Assembly: GCF_000832985.1 (NCBI RefSeq)
Contig: NZ_CP009920.1
Span: 4,520,501-4,584,500, forward strand
DNA from: Priestia megaterium NBRC 15308 = ATCC 14581
GTDB lineage: Bacteria; Bacillota; Bacilli; Bacillales; Bacillaceae_H
Length of the DNA: 64,000 nucleotides
Reading direction: 5' to 3'
This document shows, in pieces, positions 9,971 to 19,474 of the stretch. Position numbers and translations under genes: made by a program. The first letter of the stretch is position 1. Each line of letters starts with the position of its first letter. The notes under the pieces were generated by a model. The model saw only the letters and a program-made list of their open reading frames with translations, did no database searches and was not told the DNA's origin.

Positions 9971-9998
9971 AAAAAAAGACCCCTCGGGGTCTTTTTTT
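9971..9998. terminator. Bidirectional terminator citM/dedA
   Basis: 13-bp perfect stem AAAAAAAGACCCC/GGGGTCTTTTTTT between the convergent citM and DedA-family genes. Confidence 0.92.
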
Positions 9999-10004
9999 AT
10001 ACTC

Positions 10005-10604
10005 TTAAGTTGAACTAGACTGTTCGCTGCAGCTGCTTTTTTTAAAATAAAACTTATAAATTAAAAATCCGCATACAGCCACTACCGCTGCAATTAGAAT
10101 ATAAGTTTGTGCATCTGAGATAAAAGATTGAATGGACTTAAAGTTTCCGATTTGTCCTAGCCAAAGCATGGCAATATTCAAAGGAAAGATACCAAGAAAT
10201 GTGAGCAGAGCAAACGGCATAGGTTTCACTTTAGATAGCCCTGAAAGATAGGAAATGTAGTTTCCGAGCCCTAAAGGACGAGCAATCGCAATACTCCATA
10301 ATCCGCATTTTTTAAACCATTTTTGTGATTTCTCAAATGCTTTTTTCTTTTTAGATAATTTTTTCTTTACCTTATCCTCTAATTTATAGCCTATCCCATA
10401 CGGTATAAAGCTAAAAGCTGTATAAACGGCGCTTCCTGCAAGAGCGATTAATAATAATTTCACTATGTGCATGTTTAATAAGTATCCGTAGGTAAGGGTG
10501 AGAAGAGAACCAGGAAACGGCAGGGAGGAAGCCTCAATGGCCAGTCCGCTTAAAAGTCCCCAAATTCCAAATTGTTTCAGTAAGTCTGTTATGAAATGTA
10601 GCAT
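10005..10604 (-). CDS. DedA/VTT-domain membrane protein
   Basis: 199-aa inner-membrane protein. EASSLPFPGSLLTLTYGYL near the N-terminus and ARPLGLGNYISYLSGLSKV in the centre are the two conserved DedA/SNARE-associated motifs, on re-entrant segments; three or four further hydrophobic stretches follow and the tail ends KKSSCSEQSSST. DedA proteins act in phospholipid carrier recycling (for example undecaprenyl-phosphate or phosphatidylethanolamine). AGAGG lies before the ATG. Single gene; the lipid handled is not evident. Confidence 0.85.
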   Translation of the reverse strand: MLHFITDLLKQFGIWGLLSGLAIEASSLPFPGSLLTLTYGYLLNMHIVKLLLIALAGSAVYTAFSFIPYGIGYKLEDKVKKKLSKKKKAFEKSQKWFKKCGLWSIAIARPLGLGNYISYLSGLSKVKPMPFALLTFLGIFPLNIAMLWLGQIGNFKSIQSFISDAQTYILIAAVVAVCGFLIYKFYFKKSSCSEQSSST

Positions 10605-10940
10605 AAGATCGCCTCTTTTTCTGTGTCATAACATTCAAATACCCATCTATATGTTCGGAAAAACTTATAAAAGAAAAGAAAATAAAGGAAGAAAGCGGGA
10701 TATGACAGAAAAAAATTAGCTTGTACAAGGAAAAAGGAAGGAAGTGTATTTTATAGCTTCTACTCCGAGTAAAATTATAGGAAAAAAATAATTGAGGGTG
10801 AATTTTTAAATAAACTACGACTTTTATTCATAGTTTTGATTCCTTTTATTCATTTTACTTATAAAAATAACGGGTGTAAACTTGTTGTGTTGTGAAATAA
10901 TCCATTATGTATATGTATTAAAAGGAAAGGAGGTTACCGT
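10605..10940. other. Divergent intergenic region, no clear features
   Basis: 336 bp between the DedA gene and the GntP-type permease. It is A/T-rich, without a convincing sigma-A or sigma-54 promoter, terminator, cre site or small ORF with a ribosome site. Confidence 0.5.
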
Positions 10941-12221
10941 GTGGTTATTATTGTAGGATTGTTATTGTTGATGTTTTTTGCTTATCTAGGATGGTCTATT
11001 ATCTGGGTGGCACCTGTTGTTGCTACGTTCGTTGCTTATTTTAGCGGTTTAAAAGTACTGCCTACTTATACAGATGTGTATATGGGAGGGTTTGTAGATT
11101 TCGCCGCAAAATGGTTCCCCATCTTTTTATTAGGAGCCGTCTTTGGAAAGCTAATGGAAGATACAGGCGCAGCCAAATCGTTGGCGCAGCGTATTGCTAA
11201 ATTATTTGGAAGTAAAAGAGCGATTTTAGGGGTGCTAATTGCTTCAGCCATTTTGACATACGGCGGAGTGAGTCTATTCGTTGTTGTCTTTGCGATTTAT
11301 CCTTTAGCAATCGCGCTATTTCGAGAAGCTAACGTATCGCGAAATTTACTGCCAGCAACAGTTGCACTCGGAGCATTTACGTTTACAATGACAGCGATTC
11401 CAGGTACGCCTCAAATTCAAAATCTGATTCCGACTGCTACATTTAAAACGAATGCAATGTCCGGTTCGATTATTGGAATTGTCTCAGGTCTTATTATGGC
11501 GGTGGGAGGATATTTATGGTTAGCTTATCGTGATAAAAAATTAAAAGCTAAAAATCAAGGGTTTACCGAGCCTAATGAATCATCAGTCGCAGCGAGTGAA
11601 GAGCAGGACTTGATGAATGTAATATTAGCTATTTTACCGCTGATTGTCGTTGTCGTGACGTTAAACGTTTTAAAATGGGAGCCTATCGTTTCATTATTAA
11701 TTGGTATTTTTTCTATTTTACTTATTAATTTTAAACACTATAAAACGTTTATTTCTTCTATAAATGAAGGAGCAAAAGGATCCGTGATGGCTGTTATTAA
11801 CACGAGTGCAGCAGTAGGTTTTGGCTCGGTTATTACAGCAGTTCCAGAGTTTAAAGATGTCACGCATGTGTTGCTAAACATTTCGAGCAACCCGCTCGTT
11901 TCAGAAGCGTTAAGCGTTCAAGTGCTAGCGATGATCACAGGTTCAGCATCCGGCGGTATGGGCATTGCGCTTCAAGCATTAGGAGATACGTGGTATCACT
12001 TGTCTCAAACGACGAATTTAAGTGCCGATGCTCTTCACCGTATTGCAAGCGTTGCGTCAGGTGCATCTATTTTACCGCATAACGGTGCGTTGTTAACGCT
12101 ATTAGCGGTAACTGGTCTTCGGCATAAAGAAACGTATAAAGACGTATTTGTTGTTGCATTTATCATCCCCACAATCGCTTTATTTGCAGGAGTCGCATTA
12201 GCGGCAGCCGGTATTATTTAA
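10941..12221 (+). CDS. GntP-family permease, probable 3-hydroxybutyrate transporter
   Basis: 426-aa membrane protein with about 12 helices; GGVSLFVVVFAIYP, PGTPQIQNLIPT and GSASGGMGIALQ are GntP signatures. Start is GTG 10941, seven bases after AAGGAGGT. Followed 19 bp later by 3-hydroxybutyrate dehydrogenase in the same operon, as for B. subtilis yxjC with yxjF, so the substrate is likely 3-hydroxybutyrate rather than gluconate. In a polyhydroxybutyrate-making species this would recover monomer from outside. Confidence 0.82.
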   Translation: MVIIVGLLLLMFFAYLGWSIIWVAPVVATFVAYFSGLKVLPTYTDVYMGGFVDFAAKWFPIFLLGAVFGKLMEDTGAAKSLAQRIAKLFGSKRAILGVLIASAILTYGGVSLFVVVFAIYPLAIALFREANVSRNLLPATVALGAFTFTMTAIPGTPQIQNLIPTATFKTNAMSGSIIGIVSGLIMAVGGYLWLAYRDKKLKAKNQGFTEPNESSVAASEEQDLMNVILAILPLIVVVVTLNVLKWEPIVSLLIGIFSILLINFKHYKTFISSINEGAKGSVMAVINTSAAVGFGSVITAVPEFKDVTHVLLNISSNPLVSEALSVQVLAMITGSASGGMGIALQALGDTWYHLSQTTNLSADALHRIASVASGASILPHNGALLTLLAVTGLRHKETYKDVFVVAFIIPTIALFAGVALAAAGII

Positions 12222-12240
12222 AAACAGGAGGAGAATACAC

Positions 12241-13017
12241 ATGGTTGAAAATCAAGTAATTGTAATCACAGGAGCAGCAAGAGGAATTGGGTTTGAAATA
12301 GGTAAACGATTCGCAGAAAACGGCGGAAAAATTGTGTTATCCGACATTGATCAAGCTGCTGTAGAAGCTGCAGCACAAAATCTTCGTGAAGCTGGATTTG
12401 AAGCGCTTGGTGTCAAAGCCGATGTAACAAAAGAAGAAGAAATCAAACATTTAATTGAAACAGCAAACGCACATTTTGGAGCGGTTCATACGTTCATTAA
12501 TAACGCTGGCTTGCAGCATGTTTCTCCAATCGAAGAGTTTCCCACTGAAAAATATGAGTTAATGATTAAAATTATGCTAACAGCTCCATTTATGGCGATT
12601 AAGCACGCGTTTCCGATTATGAAAAAACAAGGGTTCGGACGTATTATTAACGTTTCTTCTATCAACGGTTTAATCGGTTTTGCGGGCAAAGCAGCTTATA
12701 ACAGTGCTAAACACGGTGTAATTGGGCTAACAAAAGTAGCTGCTCTTGAAGGCGCAGCACACGGTATTACGGTGAATGCACTTTGTCCTGGCTATGTGGA
12801 TACACCACTAGTGAGAGGTCAGTTAGCTGGTTTAGCTAAAACAAGAAATGTACCATTAGAGAGCGTGCTTGAAGAAGTTATTTATCCTTTAGTCCCTCAA
12901 AAAAGATTACTAGACGTGAGCGAAATTGCTGACTACGCTATTTTCTTAGCGAGTGATAAAGCAAAAGGTGTAACTGGTCAAGCGGTAGTAATGGACGGCG
13001 GATATACAGCTCAATAA
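12241..13017 (+). CDS. bdhA: 3-hydroxybutyrate dehydrogenase
   Basis: 258-aa SDR. TGAARGIG cofactor motif, SDID with the acidic NAD-selecting Asp, INNAGLQHVSPIEEF, SSINGLIGFAGKAAYNSAKHG (Ser plus YxxxK) and LCPGYVDTPLV. The NNAGLQHV and NALCPGYV stretches are typical of hydroxybutyrate dehydrogenases. It oxidises (R)-3-hydroxybutyrate to acetoacetate with NAD. Second gene of the permease operon; AGGAGG before ATG. Confidence 0.88.
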   Translation: MVENQVIVITGAARGIGFEIGKRFAENGGKIVLSDIDQAAVEAAAQNLREAGFEALGVKADVTKEEEIKHLIETANAHFGAVHTFINNAGLQHVSPIEEFPTEKYELMIKIMLTAPFMAIKHAFPIMKKQGFGRIINVSSINGLIGFAGKAAYNSAKHGVIGLTKVAALEGAAHGITVNALCPGYVDTPLVRGQLAGLAKTRNVPLESVLEEVIYPLVPQKRLLDVSEIADYAIFLASDKAKGVTGQAVVMDGGYTAQ

Positions 13018-13035
13018 AAAATAGAATAAGTCATT

Positions 13036-13076
13036 AAAAGCATAAAGGAGTCTAATGAGCTCCTTTATGCTTTTTT
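13036..13076 (+). terminator. Intrinsic terminator
   Basis: 15-bp stem AAAAGCATAAAGGAG/CTCCTTTATGCTTTT with a 9-base loop and T run. Confidence 0.92.
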
Positions 13077-13211
13077 ATGTTATATCTATTCTATCGAGCT
13101 AATCAACGTTAAAATATAACTAGGCTATACATAAAAGAAGCCTTATACTATTTCTCCTGTAAAGATAAATAGTATGATAAAAAAGCCTACAGTTCAGAAA
13201 GGATGATACAT

Positions 13212-14672
13212 ATGGTGCAAACAGTAAATGAATTAATTAAACATCCGGTTTTTTATTTTTTTAACGAAATTTCAGCTATTCCTAGAGAATCTGGAAATGA
13301 AAAGAAAATTAGTGACTATTTAGTTTCTTTTGGAAAAGAAAGAAGCCTTGAAGTTATACAAGACGAGGCTTTAAATGTAATTATTAAAAAGCCGGCAGCT
13401 AAAGGATATGAAGATGCTCCAGCCATCATTTTGCAAGGACATATGGACATGGTATGCGAGTTAAATAAAGGAACTGTGCATGATTTCGAAAAAGATCCGC
13501 TTCAACTGCGAATTGTGGAAGATATGCTTTATGCAAATGGTACTACGCTAGGAGCTGACAACGGGATTGCCGTTGCATATGCACTGGCTTTACTAGATGC
13601 TCATGATATAGCTCACCCCTCTCTTGAAGTAGTCATTACTACTGAGGAAGAAACAACTATGGGCGGAGCCATCGCTGTAAATCCAGCTCATTTTGAAGGA
13701 AAAATCTTTATTAACCTTGATACAGAAGAGGACGGAAAGCTGCTTGTCAGCAGCGCAGGCGGGGTAAAAAGCGTGCTTCGTATTCCCGTAGACTGGGAAT
13801 CGTCTTCCGATAACTCAGAAACATATAGCTTAAGCATCGGTGGACTGCGCGGCGGACATTCTGGAATGGAAATTGATAAAGAAAGAGGAAATGCTAATAA
13901 ACTGCTAGGGAGAGTTTTATATGACTTACAACATGAACTTCCCTATTCTTTAAGCAGCATTAGTGGAGGATTAAAATCAAATGCGATTCCCCGTGAATCA
14001 GAAGCAATTCTATCAGTTGAGCCTTCTGAGGTAGGAAAGCTAGAAAATAAGATTCGTGAGTGGAACGAAATAGTAAAAAATGAATTACAAGCGGCTGATC
14101 CGAGCGTATATGTAAAAATAAACAAATCTTCTTCCTTTGAGAAATGTTTTACAAAAGAAACGACAGAACGAATTGTACAAGCTATTATGCTAACACCAAA
14201 CGGCGTTCAAAGCATGAGTATGAATATCGAAGGATTAGTAGAATCTTCTACCAACTTAGGCGTGATTACGACGACAGAGTCTGAGATTGTTTTTCAAAAT
14301 GAAATCCGCAGCTCAGTAAAAAGCTTAAAAGAAAAAATAGTAAGTCAAGTGCACATACTTGCTCAAGTAGTCGGAGGAAGAGTTGAAACAAAAGGCAATT
14401 ACCCTGAATGGGCGTACAATGCAGATTCAAAAATTCGCGAATTATGTAAAACGGTTTACAAAGAAAAGTATGGGGAAGAGGCGGAGATCATCGCCATCCA
14501 TGCTGGAATTGAATGCGGTATTTTCCTGGAAAAAATCTCTGGATTAGACACCATTTCGCTCGGTCCCGATATGTACGACGTTCATACGCCTGATGAGCAC
14601 CTGAGCATTCCGTCTACTATTAAGACATGGGAATACTTATTAGCGGTATTAAAAGAAGCAAATAAGATATAA
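13212..14672 (+). CDS. pepD: Aminoacyl-histidine dipeptidase (M20)
   Basis: 486-aa cytosolic dinuclear zinc peptidase (carnosinase type). Motifs in order: LQGHMDMVCE (first metal His/Asp), LGADNGIAVAY (bridging Asp), TTEEETTMGGA (catalytic Glu pair), INLDTEEDG and DVHTPDEHLSI (last His). The lid domain carries GGLRGGHSGMEI. Start ATG 13212 is 9 bases after AAAGG; ATG 13203 touches the ribosome site. Length matches PepD (about 485 aa). Single gene. Confidence 0.92.
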   Translation: MVQTVNELIKHPVFYFFNEISAIPRESGNEKKISDYLVSFGKERSLEVIQDEALNVIIKKPAAKGYEDAPAIILQGHMDMVCELNKGTVHDFEKDPLQLRIVEDMLYANGTTLGADNGIAVAYALALLDAHDIAHPSLEVVITTEEETTMGGAIAVNPAHFEGKIFINLDTEEDGKLLVSSAGGVKSVLRIPVDWESSSDNSETYSLSIGGLRGGHSGMEIDKERGNANKLLGRVLYDLQHELPYSLSSISGGLKSNAIPRESEAILSVEPSEVGKLENKIREWNEIVKNELQAADPSVYVKINKSSSFEKCFTKETTERIVQAIMLTPNGVQSMSMNIEGLVESSTNLGVITTTESEIVFQNEIRSSVKSLKEKIVSQVHILAQVVGGRVETKGNYPEWAYNADSKIRELCKTVYKEKYGEEAEIIAIHAGIECGIFLEKISGLDTISLGPDMYDVHTPDEHLSIPSTIKTWEYLLAVLKEANKI

Positions 14673-14697
14673 AGTTATCAGCATCTCTATAATTTTT

Positions 14698-14728
14698 AAA
14701 AAAGAGCTTCTGTAAAGGAGCTCTTTTT
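14698..14728 (+). terminator. Intrinsic terminator
   Basis: AAAAAAGAGCT / AGCTCTTTTT stem with T run, 26 bp after pepD. Confidence 0.88.
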
Positions 14729-14916
14729 CATTCGTCATTTAGCAGATAATAAGCAGAATTCCGTCAACACGTCAGGCAATTGAGAACACTTATGTAAGCG
14801 TTTTACAAATAAAGGTTTTAAAACGGGCCTAAAAGAGGTAAACAATTACTAAAACGATAGACAAATGAATTCAAAACAAGCTCTGCAACTAATAAATTAG
14901 TAGGGAGAGAACATAT

Positions 14917-15390
14917 ATGAATGATAATAGTCTTATCAAAGATCCCTTTTTGGAAAAAGGAGAAATTGAATTTTTAGAATTAAGGAAAGACGAAATACGT
15001 TATCTAAAGTTCGATCGGTTTTTGAAAGTGATTAAAGCACTTAATCAACGCAGTGATAAAGGCTACCAGAGTCTTATGCTTTCCGTTGATGGCTTTAAAG
15101 GTAATTCAAGAGAATTATATGAGATAGAGGAGTTTCGCAGATACGTAAATTTGTTAATTAATCAAGTTCCTCAAATATTATTTTATATTCACGATAAAAA
15201 CAAAATGACTAATCAAATTTTGAAAAGTTTATCAAACAACAGCAGCCAACCGGCCTCTATAGATCCTAAGAGAGCACGTTTAATGATTGATGCCATACAG
15301 GAGCAAGTAGAGAAAACAGAGGATAAAGAGATAAAGGAGAATCTTTCTGAATTCGTATGTAAAATCCAGAGCTTTGTGAATCAGTATTAA
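14917..15390 (+). CDS. Hypothetical protein
   Basis: 157-aa acidic, soluble, mostly helical protein with no signal peptide or membrane segment. I do not recognise the family. The middle (YEIEEFRRYVNLLINQVPQILFYIHDKN) is hydrophobic-helical and the C-terminal 40 residues are charged and coiled-coil-like. GGGAGAG lies before the ATG. It is a single gene with its own terminator. Confidence 0.7.
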   Translation: MNDNSLIKDPFLEKGEIEFLELRKDEIRYLKFDRFLKVIKALNQRSDKGYQSLMLSVDGFKGNSRELYEIEEFRRYVNLLINQVPQILFYIHDKNKMTNQILKSLSNNSSQPASIDPKRARLMIDAIQEQVEKTEDKEIKENLSEFVCKIQSFVNQY

Positions 15391-15423
15391 CAGTTCCCAA
15401 TAGAAAAGCAGAATCCATATTAT

Positions 15424-15461
15424 AAAAAAGTACGAGAACTCAAAATTTCTCGTGCTTTTTT
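15424..15461 (+). terminator. Intrinsic terminator
   Basis: AAAAAAGTACGAGAA / TTCTCGTGCTTTTTT, 15-bp stem with one G-T pair. Confidence 0.88.
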
Positions 15462-15571
15462 ATTGGAAAAACAGTAGAAAGAGAAAAGGATTATCAACAT
15501 AGATTGATAAATAATAAATAATAATGGTAAAGCTTCATATTCTGCCGTGAAATAACAAGGAGGAATGAACA

Positions 15572-16150
15572 TTGCATTATATTGAAATAAGAAGACCAAA
15601 AATAGAAGACCGCGCAGAACTCCACGAGCTTTTTAATGAAGTAATCACAGATACCTTTCATAAAGAGGGTCTATCTGAAATGGTGAACGATATACAAATA
15701 GAAATTGAAAGTAAAGAACAATATTTAAAAAGTGACCTTGATAGCGGTGGAAAACATCGATTCTTTTGGCTCGGAATAGATACGTGCACCAATAAGATTA
15801 TTGGCTGTATTGAATATGGTCCTGCTAGTGAATTAATTACGGCGTGTACAAAAGGAGAGCTGCAAGGATGGATTGAAATCGGCACAGTTTTTGTTCATCC
15901 AAAGTACCAAAGAAAAGGTGTAGGAACACTGCTTTTACATACTATGCTGCTTACGCTTCAAAGCAGAGAAATTAAAAAAATTTGTTTGGACAGCGGATAC
16001 AAAAATGCTCAAGAAGTATGGAAAAACATATTTGGAATCCCTGATTATTTAGTAAAGGATTACTGGAGCAAGGGGTATCATCACATGGTTTGGAAAATAT
16101 CAGCGGAAAGTACGCCGATAGTATTTAAGCTCAGTTATAACGAAGAATAA
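15572..16150 (+). CDS. GNAT-family N-acetyltransferase
   Basis: 192-aa acyl-CoA-dependent transferase. Motif A is visible as VFVHPKYQRKGVGTLLLHTM (Q/RxxGxG/A acetyl-CoA loop). TTG 15572 is the start, 8 bases after AAGGAGG; no ATG fits. An extra charged stretch between residues 40 and 65 and a C-terminal tail after motif B are present. Substrate unknown. A 12-bp hairpin at 16161-16196 follows but lacks a T run. Confidence 0.82.
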   Translation: MHYIEIRRPKIEDRAELHELFNEVITDTFHKEGLSEMVNDIQIEIESKEQYLKSDLDSGGKHRFFWLGIDTCTNKIIGCIEYGPASELITACTKGELQGWIEIGTVFVHPKYQRKGVGTLLLHTMLLTLQSREIKKICLDSGYKNAQEVWKNIFGIPDYLVKDYWSKGYHHMVWKISAESTPIVFKLSYNEE

Positions 16151-16306
16151 GATGTCTCCTAGAAAATAGCCGGTACGTTTCTAACGGCTATTTTCTACTG
16201 TTAAGCTGTTTACATATGTTCAATTATATATCAGTGTATTTTATTAAATATAATACCTTGACTGTCATAGTAATATGATTTAAATTATACATAAAGAGGT
16301 GATACT

Positions 16307-16636
16307 TTGGTATATGCAAAAATGTCTTCAGATTTACTTCGGGGACATACAGATACAATGATTTTGAAATTACTTCTCAGCGGCGATAAATATGGTTATG
16401 AAATTAGTAAGCTTATTTACACCTACTCTAAAGAGCAGTATGAGTTAAAAGAAGCCACAATGTATTCAAGCTTGAAGCGCCTGGAAAAAGACGGCCATAT
16501 TCTTTCTTACTGGGGAGATGCTGTACAAGGCGGCCGCAGAAAATATTATAAAATTACAGAACAAGGAAAAAGCGTATATAAACAAAACAAAGAAAATTGG
16601 GAGCAAGCGAAAAAAATTATTGATTTATTGTTGTGA
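16307..16636 (+). CDS. PadR-family transcriptional regulator
   Basis: 109-aa winged-helix protein: LLSGDKYGYEISKLI, EATMYSSLKRLEKDGHI (recognition helix) and GGRRKYYKITEQGK (wing) are the PadR core. TTG 16307 lies 5 bases after AAAGAGGTG; ATG 16322 is 20 bases away, so TTG is preferred. It sits 18 bp before a partner with an N-terminal HAAS-type domain, an arrangement common for PadR regulators controlled by membrane or cytosolic partners. Confidence 0.88.
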   Translation: MVYAKMSSDLLRGHTDTMILKLLLSGDKYGYEISKLIYTYSKEQYELKEATMYSSLKRLEKDGHILSYWGDAVQGGRRKYYKITEQGKSVYKQNKENWEQAKKIIDLLL

Positions 16637-16654
16637 GAAAGGATGATGTTATAA

Positions 16655-17374
16655 ATGAACGAAAAAATAAAAAATCATGTGCATAACATTTTGACTCCTT
16701 ATCAGGATGTAGAAAATGTTCAAGATCTAGAAGAAGAACTATCACAGAACTTGCAGGAAAAATTTACAGATTACAAAAAAGACGGGCATAATGAAGAACA
16801 GGCTTATTATATGACAATCAATTCTATCGGTGATATCACAGAACTGATTCAATCAATGAATGTAGAAACAAAGGAATTAAAGCAAACCGTCCCTATGGAT
16901 TTTTCAAAGACCGAGCTTACAAAATCTGATTTTCGTTCTGTATCGGTGTATAAAGGGAAATTTAATGCCAGTAATTTGAATGAATCTGATTTTAGCTATG
17001 CAGATCTTACAGACAGCATGTTTAAAAGCAGCAATTTAACGAAAGCAATATTTCATCACGTTAATTTAACAGGCGTACAATTTAAATGGGCAAATTTTAA
17101 ACAGGCCAGTTTTAAAGGCTGTATCTATGACAACACGTACTTTAAGCAATGTAATTTAACAGACATTGTATTTGACGAAGAAACATTTAACGGAACAATC
17201 TTTGAAGGAACATCATTAAAAAAAGCCTCATTTCGCCACGCAACTTTGCTAAATGTACAGTTTCGAGGATCAGATTTAAAGAAATCCGATTTTGAAGGTG
17301 CAAAAATGGATAAATTGACATATAACTTTTTAAAAAGTGCCAAGATAGATCTTAGTAAAGTTACGATTATTTAA
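16655..17374 (+). CDS. HAAS-like N-terminus fused to pentapeptide repeats
   Basis: 239-aa soluble protein. Residues 1-70 (EELSQNLQEKFTDYKKDGHNEEQA..INSIGDITELI) look like the DUF1700/HAAS or permease-prefix helical domain found beside PadR regulators. From about residue 83 a right-handed pentapeptide beta-helix follows, with A(D/N)LxxxxFxx[AS] units such as LTKSDF, FNASNL, FSYADL, FKSSNL, FKWANF, FRGSDL. About 13-15 repeats with one irregular break near residue 165. Cotranscribed with padR. Possible roles are regulator partner or DNA-mimic protection of gyrase; neither is proven. Confidence 0.8.
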   Translation: MNEKIKNHVHNILTPYQDVENVQDLEEELSQNLQEKFTDYKKDGHNEEQAYYMTINSIGDITELIQSMNVETKELKQTVPMDFSKTELTKSDFRSVSVYKGKFNASNLNESDFSYADLTDSMFKSSNLTKAIFHHVNLTGVQFKWANFKQASFKGCIYDNTYFKQCNLTDIVFDEETFNGTIFEGTSLKKASFRHATLLNVQFRGSDLKKSDFEGAKMDKLTYNFLKSAKIDLSKVTII

Positions 17375-17378
17375 AGGC

Positions 17379-17406
17379 AAAAAAGACCTCTCTGAAGGTC
17401 TTTTTT
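17379..17406 (+). terminator. Intrinsic terminator
   Basis: AAAAAAGACCT/AGGTCTTTTTT stem just after the pentapeptide-repeat gene. Confidence 0.9.
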
Positions 17407-17571
17407 TATGGACATATAACGATTCTTTTTAAGAGCGAGCAGGATAGTTTATTAGAGAGCTAGAACACATTCATAATACGAACAATTACGGCAACAAGCT
17501 GAATATGAGAAGAACATAATCTTATCTTTGAAATAATAAAGCTTTTATTACTTATGTGGAGGAGTATGGAA

Positions 17572-18240
17572 ATGTCTATATATGAAATTTGGAATGAAGT
17601 GGATCTTTATATGAATGATAAGCTTATACAACCTGACCCTATTCTTGATGAGGTATTGAAGGCAAATCAAGAGGCTGAATTACCTGCCATCGACGTATCG
17701 CCTAGTCAAGGAAAGTTTCTGCATTTGTTAGCTTCATTAAAAGGAGCTAAACGCATTTTAGAAATTGGTACTCTTGGAGGGTACAGCACGATTTGGCTAG
17801 CTAGAGCTCTTCCCAAAGACGGACAGCTAATTACGCTCGAATTAAGCGCTCAGCATGCAGAAGTTGCAAGAGCTAATTTAAAAAGAGCGGGAGTAAGCCA
17901 CTTAGTAGAAGTCATTGTCGGCCCCGGGCTTGATACATTAGCTGTATTAAAGGATAAGGGAACAGATCCGTTTGATCTTATCTTTATTGATGCTGACAAG
18001 CCGAATAACCCAAATTACTTAAAGTGGGCTCTAGAATTATCGAAAAGAGGAAGTCTGATTATTTGTGATAATGTTGTTCGTCAAGGGCATGTGGTGAACT
18101 CAGAAAGTAAAGATGAAAATGTAAAGGGAATTCGCCAATTTATGAATGCTCTGGCTCAAGAAAAACGAATCAGCGCCACGGCTATACAAACCGTTGGAAG
18201 TAAAGGCTATGATGGATTCATTGTAGGGGTTGTTGAATGA
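17572..18240 (+). CDS. SAM-dependent O-methyltransferase (COMT/MdmC type)
   Basis: 222-aa class I methyltransferase. ILEIGTLGGYSTIWLA is the SAM motif, TLELS the acidic ribose-binding strand end, FDLIFIDADKPNN and LIICDNVVRQG the metal/substrate site typical of cation-dependent catechol/caffeoyl-CoA methyltransferases. Start at ATG 17572 has 9-base spacing from GGAGG; ATGs at 17554 and 17566 are too close or upstream of it. Substrate unknown. Confidence 0.87.
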   Translation: MSIYEIWNEVDLYMNDKLIQPDPILDEVLKANQEAELPAIDVSPSQGKFLHLLASLKGAKRILEIGTLGGYSTIWLARALPKDGQLITLELSAQHAEVARANLKRAGVSHLVEVIVGPGLDTLAVLKDKGTDPFDLIFIDADKPNNPNYLKWALELSKRGSLIICDNVVRQGHVVNSESKDENVKGIRQFMNALAQEKRISATAIQTVGSKGYDGFIVGVVE

Positions 18241-18344
18241 TAAAACTTGTATTACACCTAAAAAGAAACGGAGACATAACTAAATCTATCCAATCAACAG
18301 CTAGAAGCAAATACATACATGAAACCTACGTTCATCATCATCCT

Positions 18345-18390
18345 AAAAAAATCCGAACGAGCTGGATTCTCGACCAAACTCGTTCGGATT
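18345..18390 (-). terminator. Terminator of the LysR gene
   Basis: 12-bp perfect stem (18350-18361 with 18379-18390). Read on the minus strand it is followed by seven Ts, so it serves the LysR gene; it also lies 3' of the methyltransferase. Confidence 0.85.
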
Positions 18391-18426
18391 GTCCTTCAAC
18401 TAACATACTTTTGTTCCAGACTCTTT

Positions 18427-19338
18427 TTAAAGGGGCCCCAATTTATCTGTCATTTGTTTTTCGGTTAAAAAATTAATCAATTCTCGTACAGCGAATGAAC
18501 TGTAGCGTTCTTTTAACAGAATAATTCCAAGTTCCCACATCATTTCAGGATCTGCAATAGGCACGGTAGTAATATTGGGATCTTTCACTTTGGCATAAAG
18601 CGATTCGGGTAAAATAGCAATACCTAGTTCTGCTGCTGTTAATTCAATAATTAAATCCCATTGAGAACTTTTATACGCTATAGAAGGCACAAAGCCTGAT
18701 TTTAAAGCATCTTGAATTAACCGGTCGTGCAGCGTAAATTCTTCACTGAACATAATGAATTTTTCATGCTCTAATTCTTTCATCCAGACGGAAGAACGTT
18801 TTGCTAAAGGATGGTTTCTATGCGCGTATAAAAGAAATCTCTCCTTAACGAACGGGTATACGTGAAAATGCTCAGCATGACCGCTTGTAAGAGGAAGCAT
18901 AACAATCCCCATATCTACAAGAGCCTCTTCCACAAGTGCTTCAATTTTTTTTGCTCCAAATTCAATAAGCTCTAGAGATACTTTAGGGTATTGTACATTA
19001 AATGCTTTTGCAATCTTCGGGAAAAACAAGGTCCCGATGAGCGGAGGGACTCCCATCTTGATTTGCCCTGTTTGCAAGTTCATTAAATCTCCCAACAAGT
19101 GAGGCATGTCTTTTAACACCGACAGAGCTTTAGTTGCCTGATGATACACGACTTCTCCTGCATCGGTTAGCTTTAATTCTCTTGTTGAACGATCAAGAAG
19201 CTCAAATCCTAGTTCATTTTCTACTTTTTTGACGGCTTTACTTAAAGCCGTTTGTGACAAATGAACTTGCAGCGCTGCCTTTGTAAAATTTTTATGATTC
19301 GCTACCTCTATAAAGTATTCTAAGTCTCTGATTTCCAT
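18427..19338 (-). CDS. LysR-family transcriptional regulator
   Basis: 303-aa regulator with N-terminal winged helix-turn-helix (NFTKAALQVHLSQTALSKAVKKVENELG) and a C-terminal two-lobed substrate-binding domain. Start at the second Met (19338), 7 bases after GGAG; the Met at 19350 lacks a ribosome site. No divergent gene adjoins it, so its target is not obvious; the small membrane-protein gene upstream is on the same strand. Effector unknown. Confidence 0.88.
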   Translation of the reverse strand: MEIRDLEYFIEVANHKNFTKAALQVHLSQTALSKAVKKVENELGFELLDRSTRELKLTDAGEVVYHQATKALSVLKDMPHLLGDLMNLQTGQIKMGVPPLIGTLFFPKIAKAFNVQYPKVSLELIEFGAKKIEALVEEALVDMGIVMLPLTSGHAEHFHVYPFVKERFLLYAHRNHPLAKRSSVWMKELEHEKFIMFSEEFTLHDRLIQDALKSGFVPSIAYKSSQWDLIIELTAAELGIAILPESLYAKVKDPNITTVPIADPEMMWELGIILLKERYSSFAVRELINFLTEKQMTDKLGPL

Positions 19339-19474
19339 GTGAAACTCCATTTCTGCAAACTGCTTATCCTTTTTCTTTACTCTTTATTTTAACCACTAAA
19401 TTATTTACTGTAAATGCACTGATTAAAAAGGGGGAGGATATCTCCAATGAATAAAAACAGGGAAAGGAAATGAA

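Noticed and set aside
18237-18476. ORF of 79 codons after the O-methyltransferase gene
   Set aside because: It has no ribosome site of its own, runs through the LysR terminator hairpin and overlaps the end of the LysR gene.
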